Shown: positions 23,004 to 34,759 of the stretch, in pieces | Position numbering within the stretch: the stretch's first letter is position 1 | Layout: every line of letters begins with the position of its first letter | DNA from: Rhizoctonia solani | Lineage: Eukaryota; Basidiomycota; Agaricomycetes; Cantharellales; Ceratobasidiaceae | Reading direction: 5' to 3' | Length of the DNA: 64,000 nt | NCBI RefSeq assembly: GCF_016906535.1 | Contig: NC_057370.1 | Coordinates: 372,001-436,000 of the forward strand | Position numbers and translations under genes: made by a program | The notes under the pieces: generated by a model | Told to the model about the DNA's origin: nothing | Database searches by the model: none | The model's input: only the letters and a program-made list of their open reading frames with translations

Positions 23004-24527
23004 TGTTAAGAGTTGTGTAAGTACAGGAGTAAGAAAGAATTACTATATACAAAATGTATATGAGAATAACTAAGAACTAGTAGTAAGAATCAGAATATAT
23101 GCACAGAATATATGCACAATATAGGCTAGGTGATCAGGAATAACAACTCCTAACAAATACTCTACCAACTATCAAGTGCAGGTGGTTGGTTATGTATAGT
23201 ACCTTAGACTAATGTTACTTAAGCCTAAGTGACTAAGGGTATGTGTACTTAAGGTCTCTGGGATAGTACCTTAAGTAAGAGGGTTACCTGACTAATGTAC
23301 AGGATTTATAGGATTTGCCTAATAAGTATAGGACTTATATATGCTTAAGTAAGACTTAAGACTTATGGGGTTTACCTAAAATATATCTAGGATTTATGAG
23401 ATATTGTAGATAAAGCTATCTACAATATAAGGGGTATGGTGGATTGAAACACTTTCACTCAATCACAACAATCCTCACAGTCTTGTTGCACTATACTCAA
23501 TGTTGAACTCAACAACTGTGACAGTCAAGGGGCACAGGGTTGCAGTAAGTACACTAATAGGTTACCCTGTGTCTGTTGGGACTGGCCTATGGTCTTAGTG
23601 CGCCAAATAACCTCCTATGCTATTTACAGTGAGTCAATCACTAAAGTAAATGCACAGATAAGCTGTTAAAGGCTTGTGTGTATATGTCAATATATAAGAG
23701 TGGATAAAATGGATGCATTAGAAGCGTCTTCACAGGGTCCTTTTATACCCTGAGAAGGCGCACAAACAAGTATATACATGATTGATACCAAGAGGGGGTA
23801 CAGGAGGTATATGTGGCAACTGAAACACTTGAGGGAGCCAATACTTTGGTACATAGTAAACAAACAACAGTTCCTAATATTTGCCCCAAGGCAATGTTTG
23901 CCCCAAGGCATTATTTACCTGTGTGGGTCCTTAGATGTCCCAAGGCTAAGTGTTTCATCCTTGGAGTAAACAGTCCCAAAGGTAGGGTACCTCTGCATTG
24001 GGTACTTACAGTAAATGGGGCATAACTCTGCCAAATGTTGTCCGTTTTGGGAGTTTGACCCAGCGTTCTGGAGCGCACAAACAGGCGCACCTAAGCGCAA
24101 GCGATTTGGCAGTGTGGGATGCCCGGGTGATGGAGAAAAGGCGCATTTAGTGCGTCGGCGCTTAAGGGCTGATTAAGCGCCGGAGCACTTGTCTATGCAA
24201 CAGGGGGGACCCTGAATATTTCTGTGTGTAGCCACAAGATAGAATCTTGAATAATAAATACTACAAACAAGAGAAATATTACTTGTTACTGTTTATCTAC
24301 TCAGCTGAATTTATGTATATTTCAATGAGTGAGAAAACAGCATATATGCAAAAGGCATTGCATATTAAGGGTATTCCTGAGCTTTGTAGGTTTTGTAAAG
24401 GTCACTATTGGATAGAGGGACCTTGAAAACCTTAGTTCGCATCTTTATCTCATTTATTTACTGTGAGATTACTAGTGTAATTAATAAAATAAGTACAGAT
24501 TAAAGAAGAAATGTCATATCCATAACA
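23004..24527 (-). mobile_element. 1.5 kb solo LTR, copy 1
   Basis: 1524 bp bounded by TGTTA...TAACA (sense on minus starts TGTTATGGATATGACA). The target duplication GGAGA is perfect (22999-23003 and 24528-24532), which proves a unit that inserted whole. Near-identical copies lie at 36951-38473 and 47245-48768. It has no long ORF or enzyme motif. It carries a tandem GCCTTGGGGCAAA motif and a T/A-rich part with many CTTAAG words. The ends argue for an LTR, though very long for fungi; the parent element is not in the window. Confidence 0.8.
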
Positions 24528-25033
24528 GGAGAGGTCAAAAGTTTACCTCCATTGCTGAGCAGCCAATCAGTGAATCCCATCCAAATTATACTGACACATG
24601 TGGCCATTGTAACACCATGCTTTAGCACATAATCTTACAAATCCATCAAGAACTGAGCTCACAACCCTGCTTTTGCTGTAATGCAGCCTGCAAAACTTTT
24701 GCCAATTGTGTTGAGCATCTTAAAGATCTGCACATAACTGATTATGCAGTTCAGTATAAGTTCTGGTTTTTTGCACACACATTCCCAGTTATATGGGCTA
24801 TTGCTGGACAGAGTATCAGCTTGTTCCACTTATTAGGGACTGTGTAACAGAACTGACTTCTCAGGGCCAGTAAAAGAAACTCAAAATTGCAGTTGCATTG
24901 CACCCAAGGCACTGTGTGGGCTGGAAATGCTTTGGGGTATTTCAGGTGACTACTGGTACCCAGAGAAATAGTTTCTGTGACCTTCCCATAGCTGGGACTG
25001 GAAATATAAGAGATTGCAGTGGGTTGGGCTGTA
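24528..25033. other. Old repeat-derived filler
   Basis: Continues the target of the 1.5 kb LTR. CpG-poor, no ORF of note, no clear boundary; probably decayed retroelement leader sequence. Confidence 0.4.
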
Positions 25034-25606
25034 TGTTGTAGACACAATCAATACCACAGAATTTATTCCAATTTTCTCAATTTTAAACAAAGTTAAACAA
25101 ACTACATTTTTGATCACGTGACATTGGCGCTTATATCATACGCTAAGCGCCAAGCCACATCCCCATCTGCGCTTATCTCATCATACATAGCCACCTCCAC
25201 CTGATAATGTCACTATGACACGTCAATGACACATATGCATGAGTAAGGCCAACTGCAGAGCAGGGTTCCTATTTGTTATGATATTGCATATTGTGTATTT
25301 GTAAATAGTTCTCTCCTGTAATATATAAGGAGGCCAACCAACCATGGTAACACCCAGGACAATTACCTCTTGTCACCCTCCCCAACTGTACAAGGCCTTA
25401 CAGCCAGAACCACCAAGTATATACAATGCCTTAAGCATTGCCTTTGCTGTACTTACATAGTTTGCCATTGCCCTTAAGGCCTTGGCCGTTGTTAGTTAGT
25501 AGTTAGATGTTGTAGGGTAGACACCACTGCCTTAAGCAGCTATTACTTGTAATCCACACGGCCACAAGCGCCTGCGCCCTTGACATCCTCATAGACATCT
25601 AGGACA
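25034..25606 (-). mobile_element. TGTCCTAGACA-family LTR on minus strand
   Basis: Starts TGTTGTAGACA and ends TGTCTAGGACA on +, the reverse of the family ends. Length 573 bp. Flanking five bases (CTGTA and CTAGG) do not match, so it is not a simple solo LTR. Confidence 0.7.
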
Positions 25607-25759
25607 CTAGGTAATCAACCTTAAGTTGGTTGCAAGCCGTGCCCACCAGCACAACCCACACTTAGCCCAACAACAAGACGGACTCCTGTACTAGCACAAG
25701 GGAAATATTGGAGATTGGGATTGCCTTTTGCTGTTAATAATCAAACTAGCGTTGTCCCC

Positions 25760-26319
25760 TGTTACAACCTCCTCAATTATACCATTGGATTTGCCTGATT
25801 TTTCTATTATTTTTAGTATTTTTTATGGACTTGTTATCTTATGTTTTTCAATCACGTGATCTTGGCGCTTATTATGCTGAGATGCCGCGCCAAGATGCCG
25901 TGCCAAGGGTGCTTAGGAGAAATCCACGCTTCTGCGCAGCCCGCAGCACGCTTCTTATTTGTCTTATGTACTTCTCTTCTCACGCGCACAGACCATGTAG
26001 ATAGCGCATTCTTGTCTATATATACAGCAGGAAAATTGCTTGGAAACCCCAAGTTGATTTTACCTTGTCTCATACTCATTTGAGGAGGATCATCCAGCCA
26101 GCTAAGTAGCCGGCCCCCACTAGTACTCAGATGTCAACCCCTATATTTACCTACCACACCTCCCAGGCCTAAGGCCCCCTTGTCAACAGTAGTTAGAAGT
26201 AGAGCGCCTTACGCGCTAAGTAGTATAGCCTTAGATTAGATTACATAAGCAGTGTCTGTATTAGTTACAGCCTTAAGCGCCCGCCACTAGCAAGTACCCA
26301 CCTTACAGTGGCGTACAAC
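25760..26319 (+). repeat. 5' LTR of chromovirus 2
   Basis: 560 bp, TGTTACAACC...GTACAACA. Carries ATCACGTGAT, the GCGCC/GGCGC-rich motif block and TATATATACAG like the LTRs of chromovirus 3. It is inserted in leader sequence of another copy of the same family (25607-25759). Confidence 0.85.
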
Positions 26320-26320
26320 A

Positions 26321-26333
26321 TTGTAAAATCAAC
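26321..26333 (+). promoter_or_regulatory. Self-priming site of chromovirus 2
   Basis: GTAAAATCAACTT just after the LTR is complementary to AAGTTGATTTTAC inside the same LTR near 26050-26063, the same arrangement as in chromoviruses 1 and 3. Confidence 0.65.
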
Positions 26334-26993
26334 TTCTGTGTAGGCTTGATTGACAACAAGAAGCGCCCCTGTACTAGCACAAGGGAAAACACCTGATTGG
26401 ACTCCCCTTTTGACTAGAATAATCAAAAAGTTGTTGGTCCCAGGTAGTACCAAATTGCTATAAGGCAGACAGTGTCTAATTGCCCGCATACCCCAAGTTT
26501 TGCTGGAACTCTGCAAGTAGCGCTCCTAGACAGCTGAAACACCTGCTTGCAAAAAACCCACACATATCACAATTGCCAGATCTGTTGATTTGCTGTAGGG
26601 ATTGTCCAACGCTAGGTGCTTGATGCAAGGAGTTAGCAAATAACACCTTGCATAAAAACCGCTCATAAGTCCTGTACCAGGCATCCTTATTCCCCATGCC
26701 GTCTCCAACATTCCCTCCACTTGCTCTGGAGCCCCACACCCCTATTCCAGGCCTTCCTCTTGATCCTCCTGCCGTTCAGTGGCAGCCCAGTCCCAACCAC
26801 CCTCTTGCAAATCATCTCCCACTCTGCAACACCTGCCAAGTATGGAATCAGAACCGTCCCTTGGCGCTCTCCTCAAGGCTATCACAGCCCTCACAGCCCA
26901 AGTTGGGTCCCTCCAGGACCAAATCAAAGCCCAAGGCAAGCAAATTACCCAGCTCACAGCCATATGCAAGGAGACCAACAACCTTGTTGGTGA

Positions 26994-27576
26994 TGTCCTA
27001 GACGTTTGTAAGGACGTCAAGGAGGAGGGCGCTTACGGCCGGGTGCAACTAAGTAGAAACCGCGTAAGGCGGTGGCAGGCTATCCTACAACAACAACCAG
27101 CTATACTACAATGACCAAGGCCGTAAGGGCAATGGCAAGCTATGTAGGTACAATGGGAAGGCCGCTTAAGGCAGCGTAGACTAAGTGACTAAGTAGGGGT
27201 TACTGGGCTGTAAGGCCCTTGTACAATGTGGGATGCAACAAGAGGTAATTGACCTGGGTGTTACCATGGTCGGTTGGCCTCCTTATATATTCTACAGAGT
27301 AACTATTTACAAATACATTTTATCAAATATGTGATCCAATAAGAACCCTGCTCTGCAGTTGGCCTTACTCATGCATACGTGTCACTGACGTGTCATGATG
27401 ACGTCATAGGTGGAGGTGGCTACGTATGCTGATTTAAGCGCAGGTGGGGACGTGGCTTGGCGCTTAGCATATGAAATAAGCGCCAAAGTCACGTGATTGA
27501 AAATATTGTCCGTTTGCCTTTGTTTAAATCCGAGAAAATGGGAATAAATTCCGTGGTATCAAATGTGTCTACAACA
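26994..27576 (+). mobile_element. Solo LTR of the TGTCCTAGACA family in chromovirus 2 gag
   Basis: 583 bp, perfect target duplication GGTGA (26989-26993 and 27577-27581). The gag reading frame is interrupted between NNLVGD and KDQGGAQ. Contains AGTCACGTGATTG. Confidence 0.9.
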
Positions 27577-28509
27577 GGTGACAAGGATCAGGGCGGAGCC
27601 CAAACCAAGCCTGGCCCATTGACTGGGCCCATCACCCCTCCTACCCACTCAGGAGGGGAAGTCCACACTCCAGGCACGGTTAGGCCTGGACTCAAGGCCC
27701 TGTTCCGCCCCTCTAGAGGAACAGGTTACAGCTCAGAAGAGGAAGAGGAACCCAGGCAAGCCCCCAAGAAGGAGCCTTGCAACACGCCTAAGCAGAGCCT
27801 CAGCTCCCTCACTCCCTTTGACTCAGGGTCCAGCGTAAAGCGGCCCAAAATGGAACTCCCCAACCCATACAAAGGGGACTCCAGGGGAAGAAAGGCAACC
27901 CAGTGGCTGGATTGCATGCTGCTGTGGGTTGCGCTTCATCAAGACCAGTTTGATGAAGAAGAACAAATGGTTGTATGGATACTATACCATATGACTGACA
28001 AAGCTGCCAACTGGGCTCTTCCCATCATTGGGACCATTATCAAGGGCAAGGGAAATCCCCCCACTACCATCCCGGCCTTAACAGCCAAGTTCAAGGAGGC
28101 ATTTGCCAATCCTGACGCCAAGAGGGCAGCCGCCAGGAAGATAGCTGCGCTCACTCAGACAACCACTACATCTGAGTACGTTACCAAGTTCTGCAATCTC
28201 ATGGCAGAACTTGATTGGAACAAGGAGGCATACATTGCCCAATTCATGTGTGGCCTTCACTGGAAGGTCAAGGAACTCCTGTCCACCAAGGACAACATTC
28301 CTGACAATTTGGAGGCTATCTTTGCTGCCTCCATCAAGATCAACAACACTTGTTGGGAAAACAAGGAGAACCAACCAAAAAAGGCACCCGCCAAGTCCCT
28401 GGCCACCGTGGCCACTTCCACTTCTACCACCACTACAAGGGTTTGCCTATTGGAGGACCCCAATTATGTTACCCCAGAGGAGAGGGACCGTTGCTGCGCA
28501 TTGGGTCTT

Positions 28510-29070
28510 TGTTGTGACCCAACTGTAAGGTTGGTCACACGCTAGTGGGCGGGCGCTTGTGGCCGTACTACTACAGACACTGCTTATGTAACTACTTGAC
28601 TAGGCTATACTACTTACCGCTTAAGGCGGTCTACTGCTTCTATACTAATGCAAGGGGGCCTTAGGCCTGGGAGGTGTGATGAGTAAGATAGAGGGGTTAC
28701 TACTGGTGACTAAGGGGGCCGGCTACTTAGCTGGCTGGATATCCTCCTCAATGAATCTGAGACGAGGTAAAATCGACTTGGGGTCTCCAAGCAATTCTCC
28801 GGCTGTATATATAGACAAAACTACTAACTACATGTGGTTTGTGCGTGTGTGAATAGAAGCCTACATGTGAAAAGAGAAGCGTGCTGCGGACTGCGCAGAA
28901 GCGTGGATTTCTCCTGAGTGCCCTTGGCACGGCATCTCGGCACGGCATCTCGGCATAATAAGCGCCGAGATCACGTGATTGAAAAACAAAAGATATAGAG
29001 TCCGTAAAAAATAGTAAAAATAATAGAAAAATCCGGCGATTCCAATGGTATATGTAAGGAGGTTATAACA
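28510..29070 (-). repeat. 3' LTR of chromovirus 3
   Basis: 561 bp, TGTTGTGACC...GTTATAACA on +. A C-rich run on + (29071-29084), purine tract in the sense direction, borders it inside. Confidence 0.95.
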
Positions 29071-29080
29071 TTGCCCCCCC

Positions 29081-32000
29081 TTAAAGGCTCTTGGCGGAGT
29101 CACGAGCCTTTTTGAGTCTAGCTTGGTTGAAGCGTTTGATCTCTTCTCGGCTGTGTTCCAATAGCTCTTCCGGTTCCCATGAATTGTCTTCTGGACCGTA
29201 ACCCTTCCATTTGATCAGATAGAACCATTTTCCCCGTTGACGCTTGGAGTCGATGATCTGTTCTACTTCATATTCCTCTTCCCCTTCTATTGTTTCAGGG
29301 GGGGGACGGCTTGGGAATGGCTGACTTGGGGATTTGTGCGCCTTTGATAGTAGCCCTACATAGAATACATCGTGGATTTTCAAGGTTTCCGGGAGTTCCA
29401 GACGGTACGCATGGCTGGATACCTTCTCTGTAACCTTGAATGGTCCTAGCCGTTTGGGGTTTAGCTTGTTGGAGTTTGTCCTGAGTTCTATGTTCTTTCC
29501 ATCTAGCCAGACCCTTTCGCCTACGGAGTATTCCGGTAACGTCCCTGTTGTCCTGGTCATGCGTTCTTTTGTCAATCTAAGTGCTGCCTCTGCTTCCTTC
29601 CATTCTCGGGCCAAGGTGTTGGCTACTTGGTCTGCTTCTGGGACATCTGCGGGGACGTTGGATGGGTTCATAACAGGGTTTTGTCCGTATACCAACTCAA
29701 AGGGGGTTTTCCCAGTGGCAGAATGTCTTGCGTTGTTGTAGGCATATTCTGCTAATGGTAACCATGAGGCCCAGTCCGAGTGGTCTGCCGCAACGTATGA
29801 CCTTAGGTAGAACTCAATGAACTGGTTCACTCTCTCTGTTTGTCCGTCTGACTCCGGGTGGTAGGCTGACGAGAAGGATGGTTTGACTCCAAGACGTTGG
29901 TAGAGTGCCCTGAGGAATTTTCCTGTGAACATAGTTCCTCTGTCTGATATTGTTCTGACCGGCAGCCCATGGAGTTTCCACACTTGTGAGATGAATAAAT
30001 CCGCTAGACCCTTGGAGGTAACCTTCTTGGTAGTTGGGATAAAATGCCCAAATTTGGAGAAGGAGTCAATGACTACCAAAATTGCGTCGTGACCGTTTGA
30101 TTTTGGGAATCCGGTGATAAAGTCATAGGAAATGGTGTGGAACGGATAGGGGGGAACTTCCAGAGGTTTGAGGGTGATGACCGGGGCATGGGCTCGGCGG
30201 TTGGCCTGGCATGTGGGGCAACATTCTACCCATTCTTTGGCGGATGATTTCATGCCTGGCCACCAGTAATTGCGACTTAGGAGTTCAAGGGTTCTCTGTT
30301 GACCTGGATGACCGGCTAGTGGGGAGTCATGGAATTCCCTGAGTAATCGCTCCTTCAGGACTTCTGAATCTGGGACCACAAGTTTCCCTCGATACCATAG
30401 TAGTTCTTCTTCCCAGTTGTAATCCCTGTAAGCTTTCCGAATGGAGGGGGGTGCGTTGTCCGCGTCTTCTGTTAGGAACTGGATGATGGGTTCCAGGGAT
30501 GGATCCTCCCTGAGTCTGGAACGAATTTCCGTGACAATTTCAACTTCTTCCTCAGAGGTATTGGCAAAGACTTCTTCTGGCAACATGACCTCCGGCTCTG
30601 GGGGCATGTCTACGTAATCTGATCTCCTGGACAACGCATCTGGTTTCCCTGATTGCTTTCCTGGGCGATAGTGGATTTCAAAGTTAAAATTGCTCAAGAA
30701 TACGCGCCATCGGGCATGCCTTTGGTTAAATGTTCGAGCCTGCATCCAATACTCCAGATTTCTATGATCTGTGAAGACTTGTACCGGTTTTTCCGTTGCT
30801 TCCAAGAATATCCTCCATTCTTCCAGTGCCTTAATGATAGCCAGGAGTTCCTTATCGTGGGTGTCGTAATTGGCTTCTGCTCCTGAAAATGACTTGGACA
30901 TATAAGCGATGGGATGTAACCGGTTGTCTGGACCTCGTTGGCTGAGTATGGCCCCCATTGCTACCCCTGATGCGTCCGTTTCAAGGTAATAGGGTAGTGC
31001 TGGGTTGGAATGAATCAAGACCGGGGATTTGGTAACCAGAGACTTCAATTCCTGGAATGCTGACTCCTCCAGGTTGCCCCATGACCAGAGGGTTTCCTTC
31101 CTTGTGAGGTTATGGAGCGGGCGTGCAACCGAACTAAAGTTGGGGATGAACCGTCGGAGGTAATTGACAAACCCTAGGAAAGCCTGGACTTGCTTGACTG
31201 TTTTGGGTTGGGGCCAGGACGTCACTGCCTCAATTTTCTTTTGGTCCATGGAAAAACCGGCAGGTGATATGACAATGCCAAGATAGTCAACCGTGGTCAC
31301 GTGGAAGTGGCATTTTGACAGTTTACAGAACAGTTGGTTCTTCATAAGACGGGACAGGACTTCTCTGACGTGGATCGGATGGTCTTCTGGCTTTTCTGAG
31401 AAGATGAGAATGTTGTCTAGGTAAATCACCACCGTTACGTCAATTAGGTCCCTGAACAAATCATTCATAAAGTGTTGGAATGCTGCAGGGGCGTTCGTGA
31501 GGCCAAAAGGCATAACCAGGTATTCGAATAATCCATATTTGGTGCGGAAGGCTGTCTTCCATTCATCACCCTCCTTGATTCGGACGTTATTGTATCCCCA
31601 ACGTAGATCCAGTTTTGTGAAGATTTTGGCATGCCTGAGTTTGGCCATGAGGTCGTCTTGTCTTGGCAAGGGGTACACGTTCTTTTGGGTGACGTCATTC
31701 AGCTTTTGGTAGTCCACAACCAGTTGTAGGGAGCCATCTGCCTTCTTTACAAACATTACCGGGGCGCCTGCTGATGAAGTACTGGGGCGAATCTTGCCTG
31801 TGGCTAGTTCTTCATCAATATGTTGCTTTAGTGCCTTAGATTCCGCATCGGTCATGCCGTAGATTGGGCCTGGCGTGAGCTTGGCATCAGGAGTGAGGTC
31901 AATTGAGATGTCGTACTCCCTATGTGGAGGGAGGACCTTAAACTCCTCTTCGCCAAATACTCTAGCAAATTCGTGATACTGAGAGGGGAGGTCTGCTAGA

Positions 32001-32596
32001 GGGTCTGGGTCTGCTTCTTCTTCCGAGGCAATCTGAACTTGCTCTGGGAACGTGATTAGACCCTGTTGCCAGTCTATGAGCGGGGATTCTGCAGTGAGCC
32101 ATGTCATGCCTAGTATAGCCGAGGTGTTGCCAATGGGGCAAACAAGGAAAGGGATGGAGTGGGTATGGCCATTGGCCAAGACCGCAAGTTGAACCTGGTG
32201 CCATATGCGACCAGTCTGAGATATTGTACCATCTAACATCCTCACTACTCGTGGGTTTTTGAGTAGGGTTTTTGGGATTTTGAGTTTTTCTACGAGAGCG
32301 GGGAATATAAAATTGGAGGTAGCGCCGGAGTCTATAAGGGTTTTGACGGGTTCTGCCTGGGAGTTTTGGATGTGTAGATCAATGAATAACAGTGGTTTTT
32401 TATTAGAATTGAGTCCGACAGAAACAAATTCTACGCAAGTATCTACAATGTCCTTTTTTGGAGTCGGGGGCTTGGCAGCAGTCCTCGACTTCAGTCTTTT
32501 CCCGAACCCTCTTCTTCTGCCACCTTGGCAACCTCTTTGATCGTAGCTTTCCAGCCGTTGGGGCACTGTTTGATTCCATGTCCCTTTTGTCCGCAT
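29081..32596 (-). CDS. pol: Chromovirus 3 pol, 1171-codon open frame
   Basis: One open frame holds protease (LIDSGATSNF near residue 89), reverse transcriptase, RNase H (YLETDASGVAMGAILSQ), integrase (zinc finger with H, H, C, C in GHPGQQRTLELL...CCPTCQ; ISDRGTMFTGKF; ESDGQTER) and a C-terminal chromodomain (EYEVEQIIDSKRQRGKWFYL...). The RT metal motif reads YLDN (Asn codon 31414-31412) instead of YLDD, which should disable synthesis. It overlaps the end of gag by about 105 bases in the -1 frame, suggesting expression by frameshift. Product: replication and insertion enzymes of the element. Confidence 0.93.
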   Translation of the reverse strand: MRTKGTWNQTVPQRLESYDQRGCQGGRRRGFGKRLKSRTAAKPPTPKKDIVDTCVEFVSVGLNSNKKPLLFIDLHIQNSQAEPVKTLIDSGATSNFIFPALVEKLKIPKTLLKNPRVVRMLDGTISQTGRIWHQVQLAVLANGHTHSIPFLVCPIGNTSAILGMTWLTAESPLIDWQQGLITFPEQVQIASEEEADPDPLADLPSQYHEFARVFGEEEFKVLPPHREYDISIDLTPDAKLTPGPIYGMTDAESKALKQHIDEELATGKIRPSTSSAGAPVMFVKKADGSLQLVVDYQKLNDVTQKNVYPLPRQDDLMAKLRHAKIFTKLDLRWGYNNVRIKEGDEWKTAFRTKYGLFEYLVMPFGLTNAPAAFQHFMNDLFRDLIDVTVVIYLDNILIFSEKPEDHPIHVREVLSRLMKNQLFCKLSKCHFHVTTVDYLGIVISPAGFSMDQKKIEAVTSWPQPKTVKQVQAFLGFVNYLRRFIPNFSSVARPLHNLTRKETLWSWGNLEESAFQELKSLVTKSPVLIHSNPALPYYLETDASGVAMGAILSQRGPDNRLHPIAYMSKSFSGAEANYDTHDKELLAIIKALEEWRIFLEATEKPVQVFTDHRNLEYWMQARTFNQRHARWRVFLSNFNFEIHYRPGKQSGKPDALSRRSDYVDMPPEPEVMLPEEVFANTSEEEVEIVTEIRSRLREDPSLEPIIQFLTEDADNAPPSIRKAYRDYNWEEELLWYRGKLVVPDSEVLKERLLREFHDSPLAGHPGQQRTLELLSRNYWWPGMKSSAKEWVECCPTCQANRRAHAPVITLKPLEVPPYPFHTISYDFITGFPKSNGHDAILVVIDSFSKFGHFIPTTKKVTSKGLADLFISQVWKLHGLPVRTISDRGTMFTGKFLRALYQRLGVKPSFSSAYHPESDGQTERVNQFIEFYLRSYVAADHSDWASWLPLAEYAYNNARHSATGKTPFELVYGQNPVMNPSNVPADVPEADQVANTLAREWKEAEAALRLTKERMTRTTGTLPEYSVGERVWLDGKNIELRTNSNKLNPKRLGPFKVTEKVSSHAYRLELPETLKIHDVFYVGLLSKAHKSPSQPFPSRPPPETIEGEEEYEVEQIIDSKRQRGKWFYLIKWKGYGPEDNSWEPEELLEHSREEIKRFNQARLKKARDSAKSL

Positions 32597-33674
32597 TTAA
32601 CGCATAACCCTGCTGCGCGGCGGCGGTCTTGTTCCTCCGGGGTGACATAATTAGGGTCCTTGGATAGGCGGACCCTGGTGGTGGTTGTGGAGGTGGCCAC
32701 GGTGGCCGGGGACTTGGCTGGTGCCTTTTTAGGGCAATTCTCCTCATTTTTGCGGCAGATATTGTCAATTTTGATTGCCGCCGCAAAGATGGCTTCGAGC
32801 TTGTCAGGGATGCTATCTTTGGTAGATAGCAGTTCCTTGACCTTCCAGTGGAGGCCCCGCGTGAACTGCGCGATATAGGCCTCCTCGTTCCAGTCTAGTT
32901 CCGCCATGAGGTTGCAGAACTCCGTGACATACTCGGAGGTAGTGGTGGATTGGGAGAGAACCGCAATTTTTCTGGTGGCTGCCCGTTTGGCGTTGGGGTT
33001 GGCAAAGGCCTCCTTGAATTTGGCTGTTAGAGCCTGGATGGTGGTTGGCGGGTTACCCTCGCCCTTGATGATGGCCCCTATGAGGGGAAGTGCCCAATCC
33101 GCTGCTTTGTCTGTCATGTGGTAAAGGATCCATACCACCATCTGCTCTTCTTCGTCAAACTGGTCCCTGTGAAGGGCAACCCAGAGCATCATTCGATCCA
33201 GCCATTGGGTGGCCTTGCGGCCCCTGGTGTCTCCCTTGTATGGGTCGGGGAGGTCCATCTTGGGTCTCTTTACGCTGGACCCAGCATCGAAGGGGGTGAG
33301 GGACCCAAGGTGCCTTCTAGGCGTTCCTTGAGGCTCCTTTTTGGGGCGCCTTGGCTCTTTGTCTTCCTCGGAATCAAATCCTGTTCCTCTTGTTGGCCTG
33401 AATGGGGCCTTGAGCCCAGGCCTAACCGTGCCTGGAGTGTGGGCTTCTCCCCTGTGTGGGTAGGGGGAGTGACAGGCCCAGTCGATGGGCCAGGCTTGGT
33501 TTGGGGGACTCCTTGATCCTTATCCCCGAGAAGGTCCGCTGTTTCCTTGCATATGGCCCTAAGCTCAGTGATTTGTTGGCTTTGGGCGCGGATTTGGTCC
33601 TGCAGGGACCCGACTGTGGCTGTGAGGGCTGTGATAGCCTCGAGGAGAGCGGCAGGGGACGGCTCTGGTTCCAT
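32491..33674 (-). pseudogene. gag: Chromovirus 3 gag with one frame break
   Basis: Starts MEPEPSPAALLEA at 33674. Compared with chromovirus 2 gag, one base is missing near 33450 (GGGGAGAAG region), after which the right frame continues as 33258-32491 with RKATQWLDRMMLWVALH, YVTEFCNLMAELDW and the zinc knuckle CVKCGQKGHGIKQC. Confidence 0.88.
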
Positions 33675-34178
33675 CCTGGGCAGGTCTCGCGGAGCGGGAG
33701 ATGTGCTGCGAGAGGCCGGTTGGGAGTGGGATGGAATGGAACGTCGAGAGGAGCGAGAGGAAGGCCGGGAGTAAGGGTGTGGGACTCCAGAGCGAGTGGA
33801 GGGAATAATGAAACGGCGTGGGGGGAATGGGTGCCTGATACAGGACTTATGAGCGGTTTTTGCGCAAGATGTTGTTTGCTAACTCCTTGCGTCAAGCACC
33901 TAGCGTTGGACAATCCCTACAGCAAATCAGCAGATCTGGCGATTGTGATATGTGCGGGTTTTTTGCAAGCGGGTGTTTCAGCTGTCTAGGAGCGCTACTT
34001 GCAGAGTTCCGGCGAAACTCGTGGTATACGGGCGATCAGAGCCTGTCAGCCTTATAGCAATTTGGTACTATGTGGGACCGACGCTAGTTTGATTATTAAT
34101 AGCAAAAGGCGAGTCCGTTCACGTGATTTCCCTCGTGCTAGTACTGGAGGTCCTCTTGTTGTTGATCAAAGCCTACAG

Positions 34179-34192
34179 CAAGTCGATTTTAC
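34179..34192 (-). promoter_or_regulatory. Self-priming site of chromovirus 3
   Basis: CAAGTCGATTTTAC lies two bases inside the LTR edge and is the exact reverse complement of 34452-34465 within the LTR. Same spacing as in chromovirus 1, with an unrelated sequence. Confidence 0.75.
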
Positions 34193-34194
34193 AA

Positions 34195-34755
34195 TGTTGT
34201 GACCCAACTGTAAGGTTGGTCACACGCTAGTGGGCGGGCGCTTGTGGCCGTACTACTACAGACACTGCTTATGTAACTACTTGACTAGGCTATACTACTT
34301 ACCGCTTAAGGCGGTCTACTGCTTCTATACTAATGCAAGGGGGCCTTAGGCCTGGGAGGTGTGATGAGTAAGATAGAGGGGTTACTACTGGTGACTAAGG
34401 GGGCCGGCTACTTAGCTGGCTGGATATCCTCCTCAATGAATCTGAGACGAGGTAAAATCGACTTGGGGTCTCCAAGCAATTCTCCGGCTGTATATATAGA
34501 CAAAACTACTAACTACATGTGGTCTGTGCGTGTGTGAATAGAAGCCTACATGTGAAAAGAGAAGCGTGCTGCGGACTGCGCAGAAGCGTGGATTTCTCCT
34601 GAGTGCCCTTGGCACGGCATCTCGGCACGGCATCTCGGCATAATAAGCGCCGAGATCACGTGATCGAAAAACAAAAGATATAGAGTCCGTAAAAAATAGT
34701 AAAAATAATAGAAAAATCCGGCGATTCCAATGGTATATGTAAGGAGGTTATAACA
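34195..34755 (-). repeat. 5' LTR of chromovirus 3
   Basis: In the sense direction a TATATATA box (about 34500-34492) precedes the self-complementary segment 34465-34452 by about 30 bases. Contains ATCACGTGAT at 34655-34664 and the inverted repeat CTCGGC..GCCGAG. Confidence 0.95.
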
Positions 34756-34759
34756 GTCT

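Larger units (their letters stand above)
28510..34755 (-). mobile_element. Complete Ty3/Gypsy chromovirus 3 (6.2 kb, coding on -), nested
   Basis: Bounded by 561 bp LTRs (28510-29070 and 34195-34755) and a perfect target duplication GTCTT (28505-28509 and 34756-34760), inserted in the zinc-knuckle codons of chromovirus 2 gag. The LTRs differ at two positions only, so this is the youngest insertion here. Pol is one open frame of 1171 codons. Defects: one missing base in gag near 33450 and YLDN in RT. Confidence 0.95.

Noticed and set aside
23670..24100. Short open frames found in all 1.5 kb LTR copies
   Set aside because: They are shared because the DNA is nearly identical; there is no domain and both strands are open.
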